A model generated the notes under the pieces. It searched no databases, was not told where the DNA came from, and saw only the letters and a list, made by a program, of their open reading frames with translations. Of a stretch of DNA of 64,000 bases, positions 24,838-47,981 are shown piece by piece (position 1 is the first letter of the stretch; the number at the start of each line of letters is the position of its first letter). Position numbers and translations under genes: made by a program. The DNA is from Atherinomorus stipes (lineage: Eukaryota > Chordata > Actinopteri > Atheriniformes > Atherinidae): contig JALJCO010012682.1 of NCBI GenBank assembly GCA_023101725.1, positions 496,001 through 560,000 on the forward strand, given 5' to 3'.

Positions 24838-27699
24838 CATTCTTTAAAAAAGTTTATTGGCTTTTAAAACCACTTTAAAAATCTCACCAGTGAGTACTTT
24901 CCATTGAAAAAAGAAACAACGCGTTTGCAATATTAACAAGCTACTGTACATTAAGCAGAACACCAGACAACATCACAGAGGAGGGTTTTTTTTTTTTTTT
25001 TTCTACTGGTAGAAATGGACAAGATAGTCAAACAGTTGGGTCAGTAAAAGGTAAAGAATCAGAGTCACTGCTTGATGGAGCTTTTGTAATCATAAAGAGG
25101 TGCATTTCCTTCATTCAAATTCAAATATCAGTGCCATATTGTTAAAGGAAAAAAAAATGGAGAAAATGTTAAAATTTCTTCACAAATGCATTTAGCAAAA
25201 TAAAAATATGTAAAATCATCAGAAAACAGTCGTCAACATAAACATATAGAACAACATTAACTTAGTAAACAGCACACAACCAAAGTAATGTAACTCATGA
25301 AACTAGCACTGTCAGTCTGGTTAACAGAGCCTGCCCAAATTACAGAAGACAGTGGTTACCAAGGATACAAAGTACAACAGAAGTCATCACACATGCGTGC
25401 GTACAATCATTTATCAACATAATGAGCATGTAGGTTTCAAAAGGTTATTCAACTTTTTTCCCTCAATGCTTTGTATTCTCATGTATGAGAATGAGTAAGA
25501 AACGTGTATCTCACTGAGATTAATGCACATTTTGCTACAAGACAATTAGTCATTTTCTGACAATCCATTTAATTTCCTTACTCAGCTTGTCATAAAAAAT
25601 ATCTTTTTTTCTCTTTTGCGGGCATCCATCATTACATTTGTCCATAAGGATGTGGCAAAGCCGTGTGTCATAAAAATTTAGTGCAATAAAGTGAAACCTC
25701 CAAAGTTTGTTGAAATATGAGTAATTGTTTTTTCTTTCTTTTTTTTTTTTGCCTTTGTATTTTTTTCCAGTGTCTGCTGAAAGACTTTGAGCACAATTTC
25801 TGTCACAGAGATTTCTGCAACCAGTTAACAGTATCACAACTTTTTTTTTCCTCAATATACCATGCTATTGATCCTGCTCAAAGCACACATCACTTCTGCA
25901 ACTGCAGAGACCTATTATCTTTGAATAGAAAAAAACAAACAAAAACAAAGTAAAATCAGCAAGCGAGACCAGACAGCATTACTGTTACAACACATTGAGC
26001 CAGAAATGTAACACACAACATACAGTATCTTGCCGACTATAAATCTGTTAAGCTTTTTTTTTCTTTTAAAATGGCACATACTTAGCTAGAATAATGGCCA
26101 TAATATAGTGTCTTGATACATCAAATCTCTATGTATCTATCCTATTTACAAATGGAGCTTAAACATGACTTATACAACATTGACAATAGCCAAAAACTCA
26201 AGCAAGCATCCTACTGTATCACATAGCCTACCTGGCTTTGCAGTGATGGTTTCAACATGCTTTCAGGTCCATGGTTACCTATTGAACATAGGACAGTGAC
26301 CATTTCACAAATTTACAAATTGTACATAAGGTTTACGCAACTTAATCCTTTTCCTCAAATGCAATAGAACTCTTTATATCTCTGAGGCTGCCCACTTCCC
26401 ATTGTTGTTAACATTTGCTGGGAGTGTTTCTATGTGTAATAATCTCTTATGATTCTCAAACAGGCCATCTTTGGCATGGATGTAAGGCCGGATCTCCGAA
26501 AAAAGCATAATTTCCCCTTGATTTCAAGATGTCATTTAAACATACATGCCAGCCTTTGGGCCGTCCTTGTAGCGAAGTCTTTTCCCCACCATTGATATTC
26601 TGATCCAAGCTGGGAGTGTAGTATGGCGAAAATAATTTAAAATCTCATGACTGAATCGTGCCTGCCATGGTTTTCATGAAATGACAGCATAGCAAATTCC
26701 TCTAAAACCATTAATGACAAGGGCACACACAGTGTAGTCGTTAGCCTATACAATGAGAATCTATACTGTAACACTGCGAAACAAGAGCAGAATAAGAAAT
26801 AGTACTGAAAATATCAGAGTAACAGCTGCCTTGATAGGATGAAGCTCTGGATGGTTCTGAAGATATCTTAACATTATACTATATACAGTCTCTCTAAAGA
26901 TGGCATAAGGCCTTGGACTTTGGGAATAAGGCAGCCAGTTGTAGATTCCTTTCATTGTGTAGTCCACAAAGTGGCCTGAATCCCCATCCTCTCCTTACTG
27001 ACTTATCAACTCCCTTTATAAGATATTAAACAGTACAAGAAGTATAGGCTTTAAGAAAATTTCACTCTTGGACAATGCTCAGATGTGAATCAGTTTTCCA
27101 CTGATTTGGTATATGATAAAGTATAAAGATTATGTCATAAATTCAGCACCTGGCAGCTTAAGACGCTACCCTTTTTAATATTTAGATATGGCAGGCAAAC
27201 GCACTACAACTATTATGTGCATATACTACAATACCAATATTGTCTCCATTTGGTTGAACTTGAACTGCACACATTGAAAATAGTATACAACAGTTTTTGG
27301 TGAAGTCTTTTGTGCCAGATTTCCTAACCATCTCACTTGCCTTAATTGTTCATGAAGTACAAATATTGCATTATTGAAGATTATCCATAGCAAACAAATC
27401 TGCTCTTTCTTAAGTGCATGCTGCCACCGAGTGCTCACGCTCTTTACTTGAAATGCTTACGTTTCTGATTTCAGATGAGGGAGAAAAGTGGCTAAATACT
27501 GAAACTTTAGGTGACAAATGATAAGGGAGGGGAGTAGTAAAACATCAGCAGGAGAGATTTTCTGGTAAGCCTGGCACTTTTAACAGAACAAATGGCAAAG
27601 TCCAGACAAATCCCAACAAACTATGGTTTAAAAACAGATATTACATATGCACCAAACCAAACAACAAAGAACGGAAATTATACAGAATAAACGATAAGG
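24838..27699 (-). other. rfx7: rfx7 long 3' UTR
   Basis: About 2.86 kb of AT-rich noncoding sequence follows the rfx7 stop. A minus-strand AATAAA lies at 24853-24858, just before the spacer becomes microsatellite-rich, which places the transcript end near 24838. Long 3' UTRs are usual for RFX7. T-runs at 24988-25003 and 25738-25750 (A-runs in the transcript) are present. No second gene is seen here. Confidence 0.6.
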
Positions 27700-38088
<10,389 letters not shown>

Positions 38089-38470
38089 CGCGATGGAGGG
38101 GTGGTGGGGGAGCTTTAACAAGTAGGCCTCATCCCCGGCTGTGCACTGCACCGGACCCACCGCTGCTGGAGCGGCTCAGTCAGCTAGGACAGCCCGCTGA
38201 ATCCACCACAGGGCATGGCTACAAACACTGTGATCAGACCCTTACAAAACAAAACCAAAAAACACACCCGGGCATACAAAAGGCATTTCGCAGAGGTATC
38301 TCCGCTGCCGCAAATAGCACGCCTGCAGCAGCCAGCAGCAGCTACAGACGAGCTGCCTGCGTCAAGATGCACGCAGGAAGCGCTGCCAATACCGGAAGTA
38401 CTATGGTATTTGCAGTGCGAATAAAATCTCCCACAGTGCAGCGTTGATATGACTACTCAACCATTTTAAA
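38089..38470 (-). promoter_or_regulatory. rfx7: rfx7 promoter / CpG-rich 5' region with ETS site
   Basis: A GC- and CpG-rich block upstream of the rfx7 start. It includes ACCGGAAGT (38391-38399), a consensus ETS site. Open frames here are short and lack family resemblance. It is inferred to be the CpG-island promoter and 5' UTR; I see no TATA box. Confidence 0.5.
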
Positions 38471-39373
38471 TCAAACTCAGAGACCACAAAACCAAGTCAT
38501 ACCGGTTGCTCAAGTAACTCGAGCACGCCTCAGAAGAAGTCTGCGTTAATCCAGTGGTGATGCAGTCTGAACTGGTGAATGGTGGCAAAAATACACCAGC
38601 CTACAGTCAAGAGTTGACAGAGGATAAGACTATCCAAATTCCAATATGTAGATACATATCAAATATCGAACAATGCATAGTTCTTAAATATTTCATCAAC
38701 TTGTGTTCGGACGATGAGCTCTGTGTTGAAAATTCAGTAGATTTGTGTTGGACTACTTTCAGATTTGGCATTTGGAACTACTTGTTTCATGTCAAGTATG
38801 ACCCTGATGGTAACCTGTTGTGGACAAAACTGGTTTAAAAAAAAGGCATTGAAAAAAATTTGCATAAAAAGAATAAGAAACTGTAACCCTAAAGTTCTTA
38901 ACTGAACGTAAATTGACTTTTTTTTTTTTTTTATTGTGGATCCCCATTAGCTACAGCAAGATGTTGCCATTAGCTGAGTAATACTATTACCTGAGTAGAC
39001 TTTTACCTGAGTAAACTTTAAGTACTCAAGTGTGTGAATGCAACGTATAACGTGGATGTTGTTCTACATCAAAACTCCGCACTCTTGATCACAATTCAGC
39101 ATCTGTACAGCATCAACCCACCAACTGCCTACATAGGTGATAATATTTGTTTGACTAAACTGTTCAGATTTTCAAAAAGGACAAGACATAAGAAAAAGAC
39201 ATTTAAAAAAAAAACACCTGATAGTGTAAAGTTAAATGGGCAAGAATGTTGAAGAAAACACTGATCAGATTTGTCAAGCAAGTTTTTCTTGTTTTCAATG
39301 AGTGTTCATGCAACAGTGATTAAAAACAGTTGTTGATTGAAAAAACAGACACCTTTTGCTGCTTGCTTTTGAA
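38471..39373. other. Spacer upstream of rfx7
   Basis: AT-rich with no gene recognised. At about 38920-38990 a T-run followed by 'tgtggatccccattagctac' matches the style of a common teleost interspersed repeat. The open frame at 38554-38838 has no family resemblance. Confidence 0.4.
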
Positions 39374-39520
39374 GGGTTGCATAGTGGTGTGGTGGTTAAC
39401 ACCACTGTCTCACAGCAGGAAGAATCCGAGTTTGAACCGTTGCCTTTCTGTGAGGAGTCTGCATGTTCTTCCTGCACATCCCTACATTGGAATAAGTTGG
39501 TGTAGACAATAGATGGATGT
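39374..39520 (+). repeat. tRNA-like SINE fragment, head and tail only
   Basis: It starts 'agggttgcatagtggtgtggtggttaac', an A-box-like head of the teleost repeat. It continues through a B-box-like 'gagtttgaaccg' and 'gtctgcatgttcttcctg', then jumps to the terminal 'ggtgtagacaatagatggatg'. The middle of the usual repeat is missing, so this is an internally deleted copy. Confidence 0.55.
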
Positions 39521-40494
39521 TTACTTTTTACATTATATGACTACTTTAGTTATCATAATTAGTTATTTCTTATAATCTAGGCCCCTCCTCACCCTTACTT
39601 ATCTTTGAAAGCCTCCTTTACATGCACACTTTCCCCAGTCACTCTTAATTCCTTTTTCCACATCTTTTTTTCCCTCTGATTATCACTAATTAATTCTTGA
39701 ATTTGAATTATTATTTTTTCCATTTCTCTTTGTAAGTTAAGACAAGTTTTAATTTAAAAGTCCTTGTCCGGAAGCTTTTGTTTGTTTGCGTTTAACTTGA
39801 TGCTGTGTACTCGCTGCACGTCCGCTCACAGCCTCTAGGGGCGCTGCTGCAGGAAGCTGGTTGATCAGATAGTGACAATGACGGGTAAACAGCCAGGATG
39901 ATATCACTGTACCATGTAAAGGGGCAGCTATCCGTACATGTATTGATCCCAATACCTGCCGATATGCTTCTGCAAACCCATTCACTGCTTAGACAGTAGA
40001 TGCTGAAGCAGGTTTCCCCAGACAAATTATTCCCAAACTGTCTTTGCTCATCGAAGAGCTTTCTATTTTTTCCCCTTCAGCTGAAATCTGAGACATAGTT
40101 GCTCGGAAAAAATAACCAGAGTATGATTTGAGTTGTGACTATTTAAGCCAGATAAAAATAAAACGTTTATTACGCATTATTAGTGGATCTGTTATAAACA
40201 TTGTTCCCACACGTGTGAGTTTGATAACAATAGATACCATTTTTAAATCAGTTAATACTAAGAGATGGTTTCTTGACCTCCTTAATTAAAATAAAGGTGT
40301 GAAAATCGGGTGGAAAATATCGAATGAAGTCACCAGGTCATGAAAAACAAGACCTGAGGAAAGAGGTGGGAAAAAACCCCAACACCCCCGCCCCCCCGGC
40401 TTTCTTCACGACCTCATGCTGCCATCTATTGGTGGAAACAAGTAATGCTACTCCAATACTACACTGATACTACTAGTACGAAATGTAGTACATG
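39521..40494. other. AT-rich spacer, no gene
   Basis: No exon or repeat family recognised. A complex block at 39780-39985 and a C-run near 40386-40398 are the only notable features. Confidence 0.4.
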
Positions 40495-41030
40495 CAGTAC
40501 AGCCGTGGTGAAATGTTTACATACTCTCCCATTAAACAAAAGGCTAAAATCACTATAGTTATTTAAATAACAACAAACTAAAAAAAAAAGTTATAATGAA
40601 TCAAAAAATAATTTAATTACAATTTAATAAAATCAAATCTTGATTTTTAATTGTGGTTAAAAAAAAAAACAAAAAAACAAAAACAAAAAAAAAAAACAGC
40701 AACAACAACAAAAACTGTCCCAGACAAATTAAAGCGCCTTGCTCATGAACAGTGGGCCAACATACCTGTCAACAGGTGTAGCAGAAGTCTCGCTAAAGGT
40801 TACATAAAAAACACTTGCAGTGATTGCCTCAAAGTTTTGCTTGACAACATTTTAGTTCAGGAGCCCCATCATGCTGTTTTGCTTGTTTATTTTTCTACTT
40901 GTTTGCTTGGAATATTCCTGTTGAACCACAATTTAAAATCAATGTCATGATTTTCATAAAACTTTTTTATATTTATTGTTATTTTCATCAATTTCAATTT
41001 ATTTCACCAACCCACCGAGCATTTTTGGTC
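40495..41030 (+). repeat. Dispersed ~530-bp repeat, copy A
   Basis: It begins 'cagtacagccgtggtgaa' and aligns along its length with the inverted copy at about 61095-61612. Shared landmarks in the same order are 'ctaaaatcactatag', 'aattgtggt', 'acctgtcaacaggtg', 'gcagtgattg', 'agccccatcatgct' and 'aatcaatgtcatgattttc'. Copy A carries an A-rich insert at 40655-40712. The termini suggest a non-autonomous Tc1/mariner-like element; no protein is encoded. Confidence 0.7.
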
Positions 41031-41774
41031 TAAAAGATGTCTAATAGCAACAGACATGCTGGGAAATGTGCAAACATTTCTCACACTTCTCAGGCAAGAA
41101 TGATAGGGAGAGAAGGCAATAATACATTCTGCTTCTTCTATTCTGTCTTATATATCTATATATCTTAAAAAAAATATGTCTATAATAAACAAAAATGATG
41201 TTTCTCTTAAAATAATATCGATGGTTGCAGAAAAGAAAGAAGGAAAACCCAAACTGTATAGACAACAGTAAAGTAATAAGGGGACAAAAAAAAAAAACTT
41301 TCTACAAATTAAAAATTCATGTTTAACATTGAATATAAAAACATCTATTTTGGTATGAGCGCACATGTGCTTGCATAAATGTGAAATACACAACTGCAAA
41401 GTAACAAGAACAGTATTTCTAATATAGAAATACACCTATGCAGGGTTTTTCTTCGTCTAGGGTGGAAGTCAAGTTAATAATTTCATCATAAACAAATGTG
41501 TTTTAAGGCTGTTTCAGATTTCCACCAAACAAAAGTTTATCAAATTAGTAGTTACACAAGTGCAAACACAGCTTTTAATCCAGTGTGAAAATGTCTCATT
41601 TGGTTTAAACAGTCCGAAATGACTTTTTTAGATTTTATTGTATTCTCCAAACAAGGCTCAAAATGTTCATACAGTTTGGTCTTACCTTACTTAAGTGATA
41701 GTTATATGATGACTCATATGAGCATACATTATATAAAAGGCTTTGAAATGACAGAAAAAGTCAAAAGCCCAGAA

Positions 41775-41987
41775 GAGGGGTGGCCAAATCCAGTACTTGA
41801 GAGCCACTATCCTGCAACTTTTAGATGCATACCTTATCCTACACACCTGAATCAAATGAATGGCTCGTTACCAGGACTCTGCAGAGCTGAATGGTATGCG
41901 TGTGAGGAAATTTAGGTGTATTGGAGAAGAGATGCATCTAAAAGTTGCAGGATAGTGGCTCTAGAGGACTGGACTTGGCCATCCCTG
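41775..41987. repeat. Palindromic hAT-type MITE, copy 2
   Basis: 213 bp, with ends GAGGGGTGGCCAAATCCAG and, inverted, CAGGGATGGCCAAGTCCAG. It is flanked by GCCCAGAA (41767-41774) and GCCCAGAT (41988-41995), 7 of 8 matching. The core carries 'tgcaacttttagatgcat' and its complement, and 'acacacctgaatcaaatga'. Confidence 0.8.
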
Positions 41988-42475
41988 GCCCAGATTATAG
42001 GGTCCAGTGCCTTTTCCCCCCAGCTGTCAGGGTCATGTATCAGAGCTCACACTGGACCAGTTTATTTAATACACAAAAGAAAAAGTCATGAGAAATTGCA
42101 TCTTTGCATTTTTTCATTTCCTTAGGACAATAATAAAGATTTTTTTTAAATCATTGGTTGAGATTAGAATAAAAAATATTTTAACAATCATTAAGTGGTT
42201 AAAATGTAAAATAATAATGGGATCACAAACACCTGTCTTTGGTATTACGTAACCAAACAAGTGGTTGAAATGACTTAGGCATGTTTACTTCCACACATCT
42301 TTTAACAAGTTTCATCAGTCACTGAAAATTTTTCTCTATCAGTAGGGGAGCAGGCAGTTAAAGGGTTAATCACCTTATGGTTATGTGTTTCCTTGTTTGT
42401 TTGTGCGTGTGTGTTTATTTCATGTCAGCAACTGAAAACTATGAGGCGTTCATACATCTGAGGTCTGACAGTTAC

Positions 42476-42687
42476 GGCTTCATGCACAACTCCACTACTT
42501 CCTAACTTAAGCCAGCTCCTTTGTCTCCTGTCTTTAATTATTGGACGATTTGATTAATCCAGGTGTGGCTGACCTCAGTGAGGACAATGACCAGACACAC
42601 CTGGATTAATCAGTTTGTCCAGTAATGAAAGACAGGAGATAAAGAGCTGGCTTAAGTTCAGGAAGTAGTAGAGTTGTGCATAAAGCC
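42476..42687. repeat. Long palindrome (MITE), about 212 bp
   Basis: The left arm starts GGCTTCATGCACAACTC and the right arm, inverted, GGCTTTATGCACAACTC. The arms pair over about 100 bases each through 'cttaagccagctc', 'tctcctgtcttt' and 'gattaatccaggtgtg', with almost no loop. It resembles a fold-back MITE. I see no clear target-site duplication, and it is not in the same family as the hAT MITEs. Confidence 0.7.
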
Positions 42688-43780
42688 CACAGATTTAGGG
42701 ATGTTAAAAGGCCCAGTGTTTCAGATACAGGGACATCTCGTGGTTATAATTACCACAACAACCAAACACTCCTGAACATATCTTGCTTCACTCTCCTACT
42801 ACACTACACTACACTACACAACTATACTATAAAATACTATACTATAGCCTATACTGGTCTCTTTACAATTCTGTAACTGCACGTTATTTTCTATTTATGG
42901 ATCTTTTGCAAAAGCAACTTATGCGATTATACTTGAACCCAGTTTTTTCAAAAGAACAATAAAGTATATCATATTGTATCATATCAGTCGTATTGGTAAT
43001 TGCATCGTATCGATTATAGCATCATATTGTATCGTATATATCGTATAACCTCACTCATCAATCCCTCTAAATGCTTCACTCTTGAACTATAAATAAATAA
43101 TTCCAATGTCAAGTCAAATTTACATTTAAAGATGTTTTTTGTTGGTGAAAATCTGATGTGGCAGGGAAGGCTGTTCCACAGTTTGGGGCAAACAACAGAA
43201 AAAGCTCTTTCATCCCTGTGTTTTAACCTAAGCCTCGATCTGTTCAGCAGATCTCAAGGCTGGGTAGGGCCCATTTAAATACTTGAAATCAAACAATAAA
43301 ATCTTAATATCCACTTTGAAATACACCGTGAGCCAGTGAAGGGAAGCTAAAGTTAGTGTGATATGCTTTTCAGATGCTGCATTGTACACTAATTTTTAAG
43401 AGGGTAAAATGCTATGAATGAGGTAATGGAACTCTGAAACACAGGACAGACCCACCATTAATCTAAATAAAGTATTATTCTAATCTCTAAATTTTCAATG
43501 AAAACTCCAACCAATTCTTGCAGTGGGGCCCACGTTTAGGATTGGACGAGGGACCTGCCTGTCAGAGCTTTGCTTCCGGATTAGGAGGCGGAGAGAATGG
43601 GGGGGTGGGTTTTGGAGTGGAGGTGGGACTGTTGATATTCAAATAATTTTACTGTGCTTTCTGAAATGCAAGATCGGTATGGGTTGCTTTAAAAGTTGAG
43701 CAGCCGTGTTCCGAATAAGCTTCAGGCAACACAACAGTGACTTAAAATAAAGCTGTGGGTGGTGAGTGGATCCCCAATTA
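42688..43780. other. Spacer with degenerate repeat fragments
   Basis: AT-rich sequence with short GATA/ATCGTAT-like simple runs at about 42955-43045. The stretch 43130-43400 ('ggttgttccacagtttgggg'-like, then 'cagtgaagggaagctaaag') resembles the degenerate 3' untranslated part of a common teleost retroelement, but I cannot name the family. A G-rich stretch lies at 43565-43625. Confidence 0.35.
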
Positions 43781-45836
43781 AGCCCTCAAGGCTCCAGCTT
43801 TAGTTCATTTTCTGCAGTGTCTTTTTCAAACATGTTTTTCAAACTCCATTATTCCATCAGGGTGGTATCAGTCAATTATAAAACCAATACCAAAGTCCCC
43901 TAAAGTAGACCCCAGAGAACCTCTAAATCATGGGTGCCCAAGTCCAGTCCTCGAGAGCTACTATCCTGAACATTTTGGTTGCATCCATTCTCCAACACAC
44001 CTGCATCAAATGAAAGGCTCGTTACCAGCCTCTGCAGGGAGTGAATAACATGTGCATGAGGGAATTAGCTATTTGATTCAGGTGTGTTGGGGAGGGTTTG
44101 TTCTAAGAAATGCAGGATAGTAGATCTTGAGGACCGGACTGGGCACTCCTGCTCTAAATTATAGAGGCATCAGCCTGATTAGTACTGTTTATAAACTTTA
44201 TTCCAGTATCCTCAACAACAGGCTGAACCAGTATATAGAAGCACACAATATTCTGGCAGATGAGCAAAATGGATTCAGGAAAGGTAGGACCTGTTTAGAT
44301 CATATTTATGTTTTATCATCAGTGCTAAGGGCCAGATTATATCAAGGAAAACATACATTTGCCTGTTTCATTGATTTTCAGAAGGCATTTGGCTGGATAA
44401 ACAGAGACCTTCTGCAATATAAATTGATAATTTATGGTATTTCTGCTAGGTTTTATAAAGCAATTAAATCTCTGTATAAAAACCCAGTTGCCTGTGTACA
44501 GGTTAATGATTTTAGGACTGGCTGGTTCCCCATTCCTTTCGGGGTAAAGCAAGGAGACGTTTTATCACCTACATTATGTTCACTGTACATCAATGACCTA
44601 ATAGATTAAATCAAAGAAACTAATCTCGGCATTTCAACTGATAATCTAAGAATCTTGTTGTATGCTGATGTTTTGCTTGCAGAGACTGAAGGGGATTTAC
44701 AAAAACTGTTGAATATTTTGAGTGCACGGTGTATAAAAATGGAGACTATCTCTTAACAATTATTTTTTTTAATGATAAAATGCAGATAATTCCCTTCAGA
44801 AAAAAAATATGAACAAAGAAGCATGTTTAACTTTATGAATAGACATCTTTAGCGCACACTACACAAGTTCTTATAAATACCTGGGATTGGTTTTTAATGA
44901 GTTCATGTGCTTTCCTGAGGGAACAAAACATCTATCAGAATCAGCTGGCAGAGCTCTGGGATCTATACAGAGTAAAATGAAGATCTTACCTGACCTGAGT
45001 TTTACTGTTTTTAAAAAGCTTTTTGATTCTATGGTTGGCTCTATCCTGTTATATGCTGCTGGCATATGGGGCTTTGAGGAAATAAAACATATCAATGCTC
45101 TTCAGAACAGAGCCATTAGATGTTTTCTAGGTGTTCATAAGTTCACTGCTAAGTGAAGAGGGTGGGTTGGGAGCCTTGCCTTATAAAGCAGAGTGGAGAT
45201 GCTGCGTTTATGGAACCGCCTCACCCAACTGCCAGATGATAGGCTTACCAAGAAGATCTTTATATGGGATTGCTCAAAAGGTTATCCCTGGGCAAAAGAA
45301 ATGGCTACATTATTGTCCATGTCAAACTTGAATTATATTTATATAAATGAACTGCAATGTAATCTAAATAATTTAGAAAAAAACTCTTTTCAATAACTTT
45401 AAAAAACAATGGAAACAAAACCCAAACTAAGAAATTACATACAATTTAAGGAAGAGTAAAAAATTGAATCTTATGTAAAGAAAACAGAGGTCTCTCCGTG
45501 CCCAGTTCAGAACTGGTAGCCTCCCTCTGACAGTGGAAGTGGGCAGGTATAGGAGTCTCCCTGAAGAAGAGTGGGTTTGTTTACTCTGTGACCACAATGT
45601 GGTGGAAGATGAATATAATTCAGTCCTTTATTGTCCTCTGTACTCTGACGACTTGTTTTATTTGAGTGTCTAAACAGAAATAATGCAGATTTGTTTTGGC
45701 TACCGGATGAAAACATTATAAGTTGGATCCTATAAAGATAAATTTTTGCGTTTTTTGCTTTTGTCAGTAAGGCCTCGGACAGACGACAGAGAGGGTTGTA
45801 TCCTATTTGAGCTTGGTACATTTCAAGAAGTATATA
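43781..45836 (+). mobile_element. Degenerate non-LTR retrotransposon (LINE) reverse-transcriptase fragment
   Basis: Reverse-transcriptase coding remnants: an upstream piece (43865-43928, with a KPIPKSPKVDP-like run) and, after an inserted MITE, 44152-44609 with NYRGISLIS, QNGFRKGRTCLDH, FIDFQKAF and GVKQGDVLSPTL. The palm motif then appears as YADV near 44661-44672, where active enzymes have YADD. Further C-terminal pieces lie at about 44870-45165 and 45480-45835. A stop at 44607-44609 and several frameshifts break the frame, so it is inactive. The 5' part, including the endonuclease, is absent, as in 5'-truncated LINEs. It ends directly in the (ATCT)n tract. The exact clade cannot be set by eye. 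Confidence 0.8.
43929..44151. repeat. Palindromic hAT-type MITE, copy 3, nested in the LINE
   Basis: 223 bp, with ends CATGGGTGCCCAAGTCC and, inverted, CAGGAGTGCCCAGTCC. It is flanked by a perfect 8-bp target duplication CTCTAAAT (43921-43928 and 44152-44159). It interrupts the LINE reverse-transcriptase frame; removing the element and one duplicate makes the frame continuous again across that point. It shares interior words with copies 1 and 2. Confidence 0.88.
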
Positions 45837-46150
<314 letters not shown>

Positions 46151-47981
46151 AAAAACTATTGTAGAAGTCTCATTTATAAGATAAAAAAGCATTTTTTGAA
46201 GCATTAAAAAGCAGATGATCATAATTAAGATAAACTACAGATGACATTTGTGTAACAAACAAAAAACACAGAGCTGTTTGACCACAGTTATAGTTGTTTT
46301 TTTTGTTTGGTAGAGAAACCAAACATCTTTTCAGGGGAAGAAAATCATAGTTGTGGAGCAGAGTGATGGATAAGTTATAGTTTTGTGTTACTGTGATGCC
46401 TCAGAAACTGAACAGGTTGTCGTCTTTGATTTAACTTAGAATGTTGCATCAAAGAATGCTCACAACTAATGTGACACCATTTAAGAAGAGGTATAAACTG
46501 TGTATATTTGTGTGCACGTGGCACAAAGAGCAAAGGGCACACAAATATATATATTAATATGATATATTACAATATGATATATCATAACATCTTTATTTTC
46601 CTTTTCCTTTTTCTTCCCGGGGGGAAATGAAGCATCTATTGTTAGCTCTGCCTTCTCTGGTTTTTATCATCCAATCAATCTTTGATTCAGCGCCACAACT
46701 TAATTACACTGCGGTTGACTTCATGAAACACATTCACTCTTCTTGTCTGTTTGGCCTTTTCTTGGAGGAAAATAGATGTGATGGAAATTTGGAAGATTAT
46801 ATCATTTTGTTAGTAATGTGTGGTAGAGAAATGCTTTAGCTTTGTTTGGTCTTTTTGATCAGATATTTTAATGTCATGCGATATCTCTGCTGGATGTACC
46901 AAACCACAAGATGTGAGGAAAATTATTTTACACACCAGAAGCAGTTCAAATCACAGAAATGATTATGATCTAATTACATAATCTAATTTGTCTGATCTTT
47001 CTTGCTATTGACATTTTTACCAGTTTGTCCATCTTTCTATAATGTGTCTCACATATTCATCAAATACTGTCGTTGTTGACCTGTTTATGACACCATACTT
47101 GTGAAATGGTGACACTTTCATGAAAATCACAAGAAAATGTTGTTTCCTTGTTAGTCAATGTTTTCTTGCTCTATTTTTGACCTTTGGTTGCTGGCTATTC
47201 TGGACTGATTTGTTTTACTGTCAATCTTCTGTCACTTCTGATTTGAATTGGAAGGTCTCATCTCTGCTGTCTATGCCCTTGCTCATTCCTCCAAATGTTA
47301 AGATATACACAATATTCCTCCAAAAGAAGATGCTACTTGTGACCATATTATACAGTAACATTTATTTTGCCCTGGATTATAATTTCTTTTTTTTTTTTTA
47401 CTGAATACATTTCTGTAAAAAACATTTCAGAGGAAAATTCTGCAGTCATATCTAAAAATACACAAGTATGAAAAGGCTATGCTGACTAGACAATCCAGTT
47501 TGAATGAAAGCAAAATGTAATTATGATGATATACTCCAGGCAAAAACATTTATGAGACTTAAGACTGGTTCACTTCCATATCTTCTTACAGAGGAGTGAA
47601 AGAAAAAATGTACTGCACATGTACAGTATTTGTTTATTTTGCTATGCCTTGTCCAAAGGAGATTTATGCAAATGAGTTCATACTTGATTAACTTACTTAA
47701 TGTCAAATTTAATGCATTTGTTGTTTTATATAAAGCTCTTTGAATAGTCTTCTACATAAAATGTGCTGTACAAATAAACTTGCCAGAATATTTAAACATA
47801 TTTCATTTGCATGTTCAAAGCTTTCATATCAGACATATAGTTGCAGTGTGAATTTTTAAGATTTTCACAATGATGTTATTTAACTTGTCTACTGTGTCTT
47901 GTATGATAGACAAAATATGAACAAAAAGTGAAGCAAGAAAATTTTTGTTTTGATAATATCTTATTTGTTTTAACAATGCTT
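46151..47981. other. AT-rich spacer, no gene
   Basis: No exon recognised. At 47725-47790 the sequence 'aagctctttgaatag' ... 'tgtgctgtacaaataaac' matches the tail style of common teleost interspersed repeats. Confidence 0.4.
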
